Origin: Juglans regia
Lineage: Eukaryota; Streptophyta; Magnoliopsida; Fagales; Juglandaceae
Reading direction: 5' to 3'
Length of the DNA: 64,000 bases
Assembly: GCF_001411555.2 (NCBI RefSeq)
Contig: NC_049903.1
Coordinates: forward strand, 10,040,362-10,104,361
Shown here piece by piece: positions 23,649 to 34,615 of the stretch (the first letter of the stretch is position 1; every line of letters begins with the position of its first letter). Under the pieces are notes generated by a model, which searched no databases, was not told the DNA's origin, and saw only the letters and a program-made list of their open reading frames with translations. The position numbers were made by a program, and so were the translations under genes.

Positions 23649-25987
23649 TTACAGATGTTGACATAGATGTAATGTATGTTTACCACTGCAAGACTTATAG
23701 AGAACCACCGTCACATATTTGGCTAGAAACCTATTAGTTGTCCCAAGTGCTACAACAGACGGCCCACTCTTCCCTTTCTGCATGTAAAGATGATTAAGCA
23801 CAACATGTTGAGGTCTTGACAAAGGAGGCGGAATCTCCATGTTCGATGCAGGAACGTTGAGCAGAGTCATCTGTAAGTGTGGAGGCACCAATGGTGGCTC
23901 CTTTGCAAAATCTTCAGATCCGAGTGGCAAACTGTTATAACTTGATTCTGGGGATTGAGGAGGTTCAAAACTGGAAATGCTTTCAATGTTTTCAGGAACA
24001 TACTCCTGTACATCAAATCAAAATAGCTAGATAAGTTACATTAATAAACATACACTTCAGTCTAAATTAGAAAGTCGCTGCCCTAAAGTACATGTATAGC
24101 CAACATTAATTTCCAAAGTCACCGTAGATGGTCAGCGTATGCAACTCCTATAAAGGCATAGTCAGCATATGCAAATCCTAGTTGCTGAAACAAAGTCCCC
24201 GTAGATATAAACTACTAATGCATGTTCCCTAAACAACTGTTACATTCATCTCGTATGTAGGCATAAACCAGAAAAACGGAGAAGATATTAACCTGCAGGT
24301 CCAAAACGTTGTAAGCGTTGCCTGCCTCATCTTGGGCTTGGGCCCAGGGCAAGTCAGGGGCATACCTCCACTGTCCATCAACAACAAACCTGTACTGGTA
24401 AACACCAGATGGTAGAACTTTCATTATAATGAAGTCTTTTCCTGATCTCTGCAGGTGTATTCTGATAAATAAAAGTAAAAGGGATGTTAGATGTTTACAT
24501 AGAAGTTTACGAAGCATGTGCATGATTTAGAGAAAGAAAGAAGAAGGCACCGAGTTTCTGGGACCTTGTCCTCCAATTATCCCATGACCCCTCCACAGCT
24601 ACTTCCTTGCCATCATAGCTCCATGTAATCATTGTTGGAATTCCTTGCTCACTGCACATGTCTTCATACCCTGAAGCAGTTTGCATCCATGAATGGCTCG
24701 AAACATACATCTCATCAGGTCTTTGTAATGGAACCACAGGGGCCTGGAAGCAGAACAAAAAAGAAAACGGGGAAGTCATGATGAACAAGAGGCACATGCA
24801 TATGCAGTTAATAGCAACATATTTTCTGCTCGAGCATGGTAGATATCCAACAGGAATGAATTTACTTATATATTGACTCAATGCTATTTAAAATGCTTCT
24901 AAGGGACCTCAGATAAAACTGAAGTATAAAAGCCCAATAAAGTATGACAGAATTCAGAAGTTTTTATGCTATGATGTCCCTACAAGCACTGCCTCCACAG
25001 CAACGCTCCCCAGAGGCCAGAACAAAACCCAGCAAAACAAAAACGGAATGCTATGCTTTTTGTCAAAGTTCTAATAAAAATAAGGTCATCTTGCTTGTAA
25101 GCTGGATAGAATCAGAAAGTCAATTCCTACATAGAGAAAAATCGAAATTCACCACTCAGGTGCTATTTTTTCCATCCAAGGCTGTATGCCTCCTTAGAAG
25201 TGATAATATACTGACATTCGCTGCTGCTTTCAGACAACTAAAGTACAGGTGCATCACATAAACCATACTCTAAATGCATAAACTAACATAGAAGCACTTT
25301 GCAAGAGGTAAAAACACTCAAGTTTTCTTCCGTTAAATGGAGGAGCTAACATGGGGAAAATATATAATTAAGGGCCTTTTAAACACCAGTATTCTAGTTG
25401 GACTTTCATCGAACTAAAGTAACGTGTGCCCACGGAAGCAAGGGAGGCAATATTGAGGAGGCAAAAGTTAATTGAAGGTAACTCCAAAGATCTCAAACGA
25501 ACAACTTTCACTTCAATTATGCTAAATAATAATCCATCACCACCCACGAAACCTTTACAGCACCATTTTAACCAATTGATCAAATACCCTTTTGCTCAGC
25601 ACTAACATTAATCACCGAGTCATAAAACCCCATGTGTAAAAAACTCAACTTGGCTCATAAAAAAAAAAACTGCCGTTGTCAATAACTGATATCAAACCTC
25701 AAGTCTCCTACCCAAATTTTACATCAAATTAGCACAGGCAACAGGAAACCAATACGGACACCGAGAGAAAGAGAAAAGGAACTCACTTCAGGAGTGAACA
25801 TCAGGGGTGATTTGGTGGCGCTTGGGCTATGAGGAGTGGTCTGACCCATCAAGTCAGAAGGAGAAACAGAGACACCATGAGCTTCTACTGGTGCTGCAAT
25901 ACCTTGCTCCAAACTATCACTACAACCACCTTCCTCAGCGCCAGATGGGCTACTACGGCCATCTTCTCTTGCATTCACATTACCCAT
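23649..25987 (-). CDS. SNF1-related kinase (SnRK1) regulatory subunit beta
   Basis: Four minus-strand exons: 25787-25987, 24565-24743, 24293-24461 and 23649-24005, totalling 301 aa. The N-terminus is MGNVNARE, with Gly2 suited to N-myristoylation, and a Ser-rich region follows. Residues about 104-183 form the glycogen-binding (CBM48) domain: [20 protein letters not shown] and [18 protein letters not shown]. Residues about 210-300 form the ASC domain, with [11 protein letters not shown] and the closing KYVTVVLYK strand. The subunit scaffolds the SnRK1 kinase with its gamma partner and sets its location in energy signalling. Donor GTCCCA after exon 2 is weak, but it restores the known domain in phase. 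The last 13 residues (after LYKS) differ from the usual short ending, so the final exon end may be misread or spliced differently. Confidence 0.92.
24744..25786 (-). other. SnRK1 beta intron 1
   Basis: A 1.04-kb intron between the N-terminal exon and the CBM48 exon, with donor gtgagt and acceptor cttccag on the minus strand. No internal gene or clear repeat was seen. Confidence 0.75.
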
Positions 25988-27926
25988 TTAATTATCGCCA
26001 ACAAAAAAGCAAAAACAAAAGAAAAGAAAAGAAACCCACCTGCAGAACCTCATACAAGTGTCCTCACAATAAGTTAAAAACACAATTATACTTGCATCCA
26101 CTATGAATTAAGGAGAACCAAGAGCATCCCAGCAATGAGAATCCCTTCTACACGCCCCATTTCGGAGAACTTCGCCCCCAAAACAAAAACTTAATAATAC
26201 CAACAACAAAAAATAATAGTAACAAACATAGAATAAGAAGGCTTTTGACAAGCACTAGAGAAGCACAAAGGAGAAAGTGAAAGCAGAGGAAAGGTTAATT
26301 AAATATTAAGTTAAGATAACCTCCGACGAGTTTGGCAGATCCAAATTTGCAATGGTGGTCCAGTGAATATGATGTTTTAGGTAGTGGGGATGGACATTCA
26401 CGTCATCATTTTGACAAAGTTCTTTCCTTGCTTTTCTTCTCGAAGTCTTGATTATTCTCTCGCAATTTTTTTTTTTCCAAATTTTTCTGTGTAGCGGAAC
26501 CAGTATTTTGGTTCACCCAGACAAGCTTAAAAAACCCAAGAAATCATTTGATTTTTCTTTGCTGGTTGTAGGGGATGAGGGTCATGAGACACCACCTTCT
26601 TTTTTTTTTTTTTATTAATCTATGGTGGGCAAAGTCTAAAAACTTTTACTTCATTACCCTACAAATTCACAGGGCAGCCAATGCAGTAATATCACATCAA
26701 TCACGACACAAACATTCGCCATAAAAACCGTGAACTTAAAATAATTAATTTAAAAATTTATCAATTAATTAACATTCTTAAAAATTATATAAATGTTACG
26801 AGAGAAATGCTATTGGAATTGTCTAGCAATTATTTTTAAAAAAGTAAAATTTATTATTAAAAAAATATTATTTTTTATATAAATCTCTTATTTATTTATT
26901 TATTTATTTTAAAATAATTACATATTTACACACTCATAATTACAATTATCATTATATAATATTCAGTATTAAATTTTAGAGTGGAACTACTCTGCCGCTT
27001 CGTTCTTACAGCTGAGCATACTGTCCAATAATTTTTTTTTTCGCATTGTTTTAATATATTTAAATATTTTTAAAAAATAAAAAAATATATCAATATATTT
27101 AAAATTATTTTCTTAATTATTAAAAAAAAATTTAACCAACGGTCAAAATAGAGTGATCAAAATGAAGAGATAAAGTAACTTTTTCCTAAATTTTAATCGT
27201 ACTGGTAGACAACAGTAAATATCATGAGATTTTTACAGATTATTTCTCTCCTACATCAATTTAGACATAAAACCTCAGAGAATCCTAATCTCTATGTATT
27301 AGAGTCATTATTACTGTTACTTTCCATTAATTTTCTTACCTGTTCAGTGGAAGTAAAATCGGAAAGATCTCGAGTGAAAAAAAAATGGAGTTTTTATCTG
27401 CCGTCCACATTTTCAATCCTCATATTCATTTTCAAACAACTTTCACCTGTTTCATGACACCACCTTTACGGATTTAATCGAAGACAGGACATGGAACTAG
27501 ACTCCTACTTTTTATTTTGTTGACATTGTTAACAAAGAACAAGATCATTTGTCCTTCTAAACACTTGTTTATTGAGAAATGTTTTGGCATCTGAATCTGT
27601 GTCTTTTGAATGTTTTATTTATTTATTCATTTATTTAATAATTAAAAAAATATTTTTTAATAATATTATGAATTTTTTATTTTTTTTTAATATTTATAAT
27701 AATTAAAAAAAATAAAAAAATAAAAAATAAATATTTTTTACATGTTCAATAGACTTTCAGGCTAAGTCTCTCGGAAGATGTAGCATTACTCTTATTTATT
27801 ACAAAATTTTTAAGATCCCCATTTGATGTTGACGGCTATTTGTATTGTTTATTTGTATTTTTTTATTTTTAGTAAAGGTATCTTTTATTTTAGTTTAAGA
27901 AAATTATTTTTTTTTGTACCTAATTG
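25988..27926. other. SnRK1 beta 5' region and AT-rich intergenic
   Basis: The 5' UTR and promoter of the beta subunit should lie in the first few hundred bases (minus strand), but I cannot place a convincing TATA box. A MITE-like repeat resembling 14835-15060 is at about 26990-27180. The rest is AT-rich. Confidence 0.45.
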
Positions 27927-28314
27927 AAAGTGTCATACTCCTTGTAAGTTTGGTGTGCTGACATACTATTTATTACGAGACATCTTTTAATTTAAAAAGA
28001 AAAATTAAAACTTATTTATTAATTAACGTGTCATGCCTTATATCTTTCACATTAGTAGTGCGTTTTGGTATGTCAAAATATAGATTTACAATTAGAATTC
28101 TTTGTAAAGTTTACTAAAGATTGACGGATAATATTAATTTTAAATTAATGACAATGTGACAATTACATCATTAATGATATTAACCAGACTACCGGTGGCA
28201 GGACACTTCCGTTAGCTACATAGGCCGTATGCGCACTTAGCTACATAGACGGCGCAAAGAGATGCCAGGTGTGTTATTTATATCATCTTGGAGGCAATAA
28301 AACAAACACATAAA
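27927..28314. repeat. Left copy of a 0.4-kb direct repeat
   Basis: From aagtgtcatactccttgtaa to gcaataaaacaaacacataa this segment aligns along its length with 29602-30013, including taagtttggtgt, gacaggacacttt-like text and ggccgtatgcgcactt. The copies are clearly diverged, with small indels. Confidence 0.75.
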
Positions 28315-29601
28315 TAACATAGCGGACAATTCCATTCCACCAATGAAAGAGCCAAGCACAGCGCCAATCTCGTGAGTTTTCCGTAACTTCCTGCTGGCTT
28401 CCTTGTATTTGTTTCTTTGTTGTTCCAGAGTGTAGCACCCATATCTCCGATATTGCTAGTGTCAATTCGTTTGCTTACTTTTAAATTTTGTTTCGATTAT
28501 GGTCGCTTAGATTGGGTTAATGCCTTAATTTGCACAACAGATTAAAAATAAGGAAAAAAAGATTCACGACACACGTTAGTGATTCGAACTTCGATACGAT
28601 GCTCTTTGCGTTCATCCATATAATAAAAAATAAATAAACTAATAAAAATAAATAAAGAGAGATATAAAGATTTACATGATTCGATATAAAAACTTACATC
28701 AACGGATAGTTTGGGAGCAAAAATTTACTATAATTTGTGATTTTATAATCTCTCATGACCTCACATGTCGCTTATTACAATGGATGAATTTAGTCTAGGC
28801 ATAAAGAAGTTGTGGCTAGTCTGTCAAGAGTCTCCCCTTTCATTTGTAGAGATCTCATCATTTTATAGAGATTTGTTTTCTTCCTTGGAGCGATAGAGTC
28901 CAACTTGTATTGTGAAGTATTTTTCTTTTAGGAGTTTGAGCTAATTTCACATCCTTATCTCTTCCTTTATTATTAGTGATAGGTTTTCAAAGGGTTAGAC
29001 CCAGTCAATTTAGTCCCTAACAGATGCCTGCGATACTTAAGTGGTTAGGGAGCCCGTCGACCCCTTGGATCTATTTGGGCAGTTGCTGAGCCCGTCGACT
29101 AGTTCCCGAAAGACACACGCATGAGGCAGTTGTGAGCTTAGAAGCTCATTCCTGAAAGCAACCCGCTGGCAGCGGTTGTGGCAAGTGAAGATACTCGACT
29201 TGCGTTTGATGGGAGGGTGCCTCGACCGCGTAATGCCGGTGATAAGAGTATAGCGGGAGGATGTCTCGACTGCCTAATTCTGACAATGTGTGTAATGAGA
29301 GGATGTCTCAACAGCGTAACCTGGACAATTTTGCCAAAATTTTTTTTTGGGGGGGGAGGGGGGGGGAGTCCGACTTGACAAAATTTTTGTCGGAAAGAAA
29401 AAGCACTCCACTACCATTTTGCTAAATATATAGTGCAAAGATGATATCAATAGATTAGGAATGTCATGATTCATGAATATTGTGCAAGTTTCTGATTGTA
29501 TATTATAAACCCCAATTTTGATGGAAATTGGACTTTGACAAAATAAATCTAGGACTATTTTACAAAACACTTGTAACATAGTCAATCAATTTAGGCTTGT
29601 C
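28315..29601. other. Spacer between direct repeats, partly LTR-like
   Basis: About 28555-29030 has the look of a plant LTR (gattcgatataaaaactt, then tagtccctaaca), but I could not define ends. A G-run (8 G, A, 9 G) sits at 29349-29366. No gene recognised. Confidence 0.35.
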
Positions 29602-30013
29602 AAGTGTTATGCTAATTGTAAGTTTGGTGTACCGATACATCACATATTATGGGATATTTTTTAATTGTAAAGAAGTAAAAAATCTATTTATTAGTTATTA
29701 ACTAACATGGCATATGCTTTATATCTTTCAAGTTATTAGTGTGTTTTGGTATTTACAGTTATAATTTTTATTTAAGATCGACAGATAATATTGTTTTAAA
29801 ATTAATGTGACAATTATAACATTTTTGTTTTTGAAGTAATGACAATCATAACATTAATGATATTAAGTAGACTAGAGGTGACAGGACACTTTCGTTTGCT
29901 ATATGGGCCGTAGGCGCACTTGGTTATGCGTTGTTCAGTGTTCACCTCCACGGACTAAAGAGAATCCAGTTGTGTTAGCTATACCTTCTTTGAAGCAATA
30001 AAACACACATAAT
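29602..30013. repeat. Right copy of the 0.4-kb direct repeat
   Basis: Diverged copy of 27927-28314. It stops at gcaataaaacacacataatg, ten bases before the Site II promoter motifs of the acyl carrier gene. Confidence 0.75.
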
Positions 30014-30023
30014 GTAATGACTT

Positions 30024-30062
30024 GGCCCATTGGGCCCAGGCCCAACTCCATCTAAAACCCTA
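30024..30062 (+). promoter_or_regulatory. Site II cluster and telo box
   Basis: Four overlapping or adjacent TGGGCC/GGCCCA motifs lie at 30024-30044, followed by a telo box (aaacccta) at 30055-30062. Site II elements are bound by TCP factors, and together with telo boxes they are common in promoters of plant ribosomal and mitochondrial protein genes. That fits the mitochondrial acyl carrier gene downstream. No TATA box is obvious, also typical of this class. Confidence 0.7.
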
Positions 30063-30064
30063 TT

Positions 30065-30216
30065 TTGTTTTATTTTTCTTTCTTTTTCTACTCGTTTCGT
30101 ACATCCCCCCCTTCCGCGGCGATGAAGCGCTACCCTCTGCATAACGACCGCAGCGTCCATCCCCCACCGTTGTCTTTGTCGTCGTCGTCTCACTGCCGCC
30201 GTTCTCAACTTCCACA
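30065..30216 (+). other. 5' UTR exon of the mitochondrial acyl carrier gene (inferred)
   Basis: A pyrimidine-rich leader ends at a strong donor (cttccaca|gtaagt, donor at 30217). The acceptor ttctcag at about 31193-31199 lies 11 bases before the start codon at 31211, so a leader intron of about 1 kb is inferred. The intron begins with CT microsatellites (about 30270-30300). The transcription start is not determined. Confidence 0.6.
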
Positions 30217-30269
30217 GTAAGTCCTCTCCGTCTGTTTGTCTTTCTCTGTTCGTTTCCCTCCTCTCTGCT

Positions 30270-30304
<35 letters not shown>

Positions 30305-31210
30305 ACTTCTCTCTCTATTTTCGTTTCCGTGACACGCCACCGTCGTCCGATCCCGATCTCCACGCCCGTAATTACTCCTGTTCCGTTCGTCTCTCTCCCT
30401 CCTCTTCGGTCTCTCCAATTCTCAGTCGTTCCCTCTCTCCGTAGAAATTCTTTTGCCGCTGCCGTCCGACAATCGTCCGTCTCTGCCTCGCCGGCCTGTT
30501 AGTCTCATAGTTCCCACAGTCCCTTCATTTTTGTAGTTATAATTAGAAGAGGAGCAAAGCCGCTTTAGCTGAAAGTTCCGTATAGAAAAGCAACTTGATC
30601 GAACTTCCAGGATCTGCTATTGAAGAGAGCATACAAAAGCTGTATAATTAACTGGGAAGTTTCCGTTACTGATTCCAAATAGTTTTGCCACGTCATGCAT
30701 GTTATTGATTAGCAGTATGTATTTTTGTAGTTTGCAAATTTCAATTGCTTGTTTTGCATTCACTTTTTACCAAGCAGTTTCCTGGAAGTTTCCGTGGTAT
30801 CATAAGATACTTTTTGTGGTCCGAATCACCAACAGAAACAGGCATGCAATGCTTAAAAACTACTAGAAGTTAATATTCTTCCGTAGGTTCTTGGTATTTT
30901 CCACTTCTGGTAAAACCTCTCGTATTTTGTGATGGATCTAAGTAGTTTTCACATGCTAGACCTTACTTGCCACATATGAGTGTAGGCTACATCTTTAGGT
31001 GGAGTTGAATCACTTGCGTAATATGAGTATTGTAGATGTACTAAATAAAAGAGTAAAATGAGCGTTTTAGATGTTGAGAACCTTCCTAACTGGTTCAAAC
31101 TTCTGAGTTCCTTTCTTCATTCTACTCTTGTTATTATTAACTAGTTGCTGTTTAGATACCCATATCCTTTCTATAATTAATTTTTTTCTGCTTTCTCAGT
31201 TCTTCTGAAA

Positions 31211-31830
31211 ATGCAAAGTATAAGAGATTCCATCTTGAGGCATATGAGGGTGGGGGTATCAGCTGAAAGGTGGTTATTAGCTGACAATTGGAATGTGCTC
31301 AAGCAATTGAGCCGCAAGATTTGCTCATCAACAACAACCAGCCCTGATCAAATAATGGACCGAGTGCTTGAACTGGTTAAGAAATTTGATAAAATCGATG
31401 CCTCTAAGGTAATTGATAGTTATCCCCCAAAGTTATTATAGACTGTGTTATGTGTCCCTCTTAAATTTTTGCAGAAACAACAAATCACAAATTATACTGT
31501 ATATGCTATTATCTTTTGCATGTTGACCAATCCTGCCTGTTGGATAATGTTATATCTTGAGATGCATGTTTTCACAAAATTTAGCACATGATCAAAGAAA
31601 ATTAATGTTTTTTTTTTTTCACTTAAACACTTCAATAGGTTACCGATACAGCAGATTTTCAAAAAGACTTGAGCCTGGACAGCTTGGACAGGGTAGAGCT
31701 TGTTATGGCTTTTGAGCAAGAATTCTCCATTGAGATCCCTGATGAGAATGCAGACAAGCTTACTTGCTGTGCTGATGTTGCAAAGTACATAGTTTCTGGA
31801 GTTGACCAAAAAGTTGTGGAGAATTCCTGA
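31211..31830 (+). CDS. Mitochondrial acyl carrier protein
   Basis: Two coding exons, 31211-31408 and 31639-31830, join in phase 0 to give 129 aa. Residues 1-45 are basic and Ser/Arg-rich without acidic clusters, as in a mitochondrial presequence. Residues about 46-129 form the four-helix ACP fold with [18 protein letters not shown]. Ser81 in the DSL motif is the 4'-phosphopantetheine site, and [19 protein letters not shown] follows. The protein carries growing acyl chains in mitochondrial type II fatty-acid synthesis, feeding lipoate production, and also associates with complex I. The sequence is closest in my memory to the mtACP3 branch. The start is the first ATG after the leader-intron acceptor. 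The gene is convergent with the Ole e 1 family gene, the stops being about 370 bp apart. A decayed second copy lies at 46598-47212. Confidence 0.94.
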
Positions 31831-32198
31831 TTTGGTTTTCAATTTTATCGTCCCTTCAAGGATTTACTCAAGGATTCGTCTTCTATGGTTTCTTGACATT
31901 AGTTATTTGGGTGCAAAATTTCTGTGGGTCAATCTCTCTGTTCTTTTGTAATTCTCAATATTGAAACTGCAATTCAATAATTCCAATTTCTTCTACGGAA
32001 GAAATCTCATTTAGGTATTTATAACTATAGAACACACCATTACTTACATACATACTGTGTATGCCATCATTCTCCTTTTTACAAATGCATCTCTCACAAC
32101 TTATGGATGGAGAGGTTTGGAAGCCATGGTTCAATGCTGTGACTGAAGCATCATCCGAATGAGCCATGGCTCTCTATATTTACTTACCAACTAAATGT

Positions 32199-34508
32199 CT
32201 ACCATAACATCTCTTTGTGACCACTCCCCTTCACGCATGCTTGCAGTGGTCTAGAAGTCAAATTCAGGAACCTAATGCTTCCTGCACTGTAAGAACGGAT
32301 GCTGTTCCCAACTGATGATAGTATTATTCCCTTTTGTTTCCTGAGAGAAGTTGGTCTGCAGGGCGAGTTCTTTGGTATTCTAAGTACTTTAACTGAACAT
32401 GTTTTTTCCAAGTTGGGAATTGAATGAAGGTGGGAAGGAAGATCAATAATGAAATCTCCAAATTCATCGGTGACACCTTGTGCCAATCCCGATCTGCACT
32501 TCCGACCGTGGTTATGGCAATTGACGGCCACCATAGCACCTGCAGATTTTGAAATAAACCAGATGGTGGTTGTGATTATGATCACATATATGATGATAAT
32601 AGGAATTTAACCATTGTCTTACCATTTAATTTTCAAATGATTGAAAATTCTCTGATCATGATGTACCACCCAATACGAAAATGATTCAAAGCCTAGAATT
32701 GAATATGCAGTAGCCATGTATATATACAAACATAGCTCCGAGGCAAAATTAAGTGTTGGGACTCTTGCATATAAATCTCTTTCATTGGGCACGATATATT
32801 CATATTGGGACCTAACATATGTCTTCAACTTCAATTCTACGATTATCTTGCTTGAAATTCAACTCATACATCCTTTTCAACTCTTGCAAACTAAATGGTT
32901 CTTTCATCATTTTAAAATATATTCATGACAAAATATTATTAAATGCAAATTGGTTTGTTTCTGCTTAATTTGCATTTAGGTTAATATATCATTTTCAACT
33001 CTTCAGAAACTAAATGGATGTTTCAACATAATTATTATACTCATGGCATGACAATTAATTTTTAATGCAAATGATGTTGATTCACAGTTGTTGTTTTTAA
33101 TTACTCTCTCTCTCTCTCTCTCTCTCTCTCCCACTTGAGAGATTCAAACAAGAATATATTTAAGTGGATTTTCTTCTTTATATAATGATTTTTTCAGCAT
33201 CACTACCTCCATGACAAAAAATCACAACTACAATACAGTTTCTTTTCTTTTTTTTTTTTTTAAAAAAAGGGAAAAAAATCATAAATATTCTTTACTTGTC
33301 TGTACATATTGAGAGAAGATGCTGTGATCTGGAATCTCCATTTTTAATTTTCCCTTTTTTGGAAGGAAAGAGGTTTTTTATCTTTTGAAAATGAAGAGGA
33401 TGGATCATTAATCTTTTGGTACGAATCAAAATGAGACTTTGCCAAATCAGAAGAAACAAACATATTATAGTCGTGTAAATATATAAGCGAAGAAGGGTAG
33501 CTTTAAAGAATAATTTTCTACTTGTTAACACAAAATCAACCAAGCGATCGAAGCAATTTACTTAGGCAGAGAAGCCTTTTCCTATTCAGTACTTCTGCAG
33601 TACCCTTAAAATATAAGAAACTAGTTTGCTGATAAGCTAAGTCATGTGACCTTATTAAGAACCCCTCTAAGTCATGAAATTTATAAGCAATTAATTATCT
33701 GGCAGGCCAGGAGCTAGCGTTCTGTAACTTCTGTTCTATTGATCTGCTTCAACTTATGACTTTCCGACTTCCCGCCAATACGAGTACTCCTAGGCCTAGC
33801 ATAATGGTTGAGGACTAAAGCATGCCTTATTCATATACTATTCTCTCAATGGAGTCCCTCGCATAGGCAGTCTAAAGACTGGACATGATCAAGATGTTTT
33901 CATCATCAGAAAACACAAAATCAATCACATTCTTTTATTCTGATAGATCGAGGATTATACTTTAGTTTATAAGAATCACAGCCAGCCATGAATCGAAGGA
34001 ACTAGTGGAGGAAACTTGGGAGGATGAATTCAAAACACAGGACTTTACAATCCCAGGCCAGTCCCCCAATTAACCATGCATATTATTTCATAAGGAAAAT
34101 ATCATTATAAGTAGAAAACGAGTAAGAAGAAAAAAAAATGGTGGTCGAGCGTTCGAGCCTAATATCATAACCCAGACATGGTTACAACATCGTCTTAATT
34201 TGCTAGATAAAGACAGTACGTACGAGGCAATAGCGATCATCATGAACAATATGCAGTTACAAATTACCTGATATTGGCCAAGCACGAATATGAGGATCAC
34301 CATGCAGGCATGCCTCACAGAGAATGGAGCCGGTGACTAGCACGGTAGAGAGCCTCTCCTCTCCATATCCAGCTATTTGCACCAACTCTTCTCGGCTGGA
34401 CAGTTCGAATAATGGGTTTTCTCGGGTGGCTACTGACCTTGCAGGGGTACTGAAGAAGATGAACAAAATGAACATCCCCAGATTGTGGAAGCCGCAAAAG
34501 TTTCCCAT
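32199..34508 (-). CDS. Pollen Ole e 1 / extensin-like family secreted protein
   Basis: Two minus-strand exons, 34268-34508 and 32199-32539, join with a phase-1 intron (donor gtaatt, acceptor ctgcag) into 193 aa. Residues 1 to about 27 form a hydrophobic signal peptide (GMFILFIFFS core). The mature part has the family pattern VTGSILCEACLHGDP, then VAVNCHNHGRKCRSGLAQ, GVTDEFGDFIIDLPSHL and further spaced cysteines, forming the Cys-linked beta-barrel of Ole e 1 proteins. Members are extracellular or wall-associated; biochemical role is mostly unknown. Here there is no Pro-rich extensin part. A TATA-like box lies about 100 bp upstream of the start. The 3' end of exon 2 has a truncated, frameshifted duplicate at 47392-47612. 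Confidence 0.88.
32540..34267 (-). other. Intron of the Ole e 1 family gene
   Basis: A 1.73-kb AT-rich intron with a CT microsatellite at about 33102-33131. No nested gene recognised. Confidence 0.7.
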
Positions 34509-34603
34509 CTTTCTGTTTTTGAAATCTTATAAGACTACTCTGTCTTTTCTCTCACGTACGTTGGCCGGATATGGATCAGCAATGGACGAGCCTCCCTACC
34601 TAT

Positions 34604-34615
34604 CTATTTATAAGG
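34604..34615 (-). promoter_or_regulatory. Candidate TATA box of the Ole e 1 family gene
   Basis: On the minus strand the sequence reads ccttataaatag, about 96-107 bases upstream of the start codon at 34508. Confidence 0.55.

Noticed and set aside
29975..30502. Arg/Glu-rich minus frame and Ser/Leu-rich plus frame
   Set aside because: Both result from the CT microsatellite and pyrimidine-rich leader of the acyl carrier gene.
32324..32539. 71-codon minus frame overlapping the Ole e 1 exon
   Set aside because: Wrong frame of a real exon.
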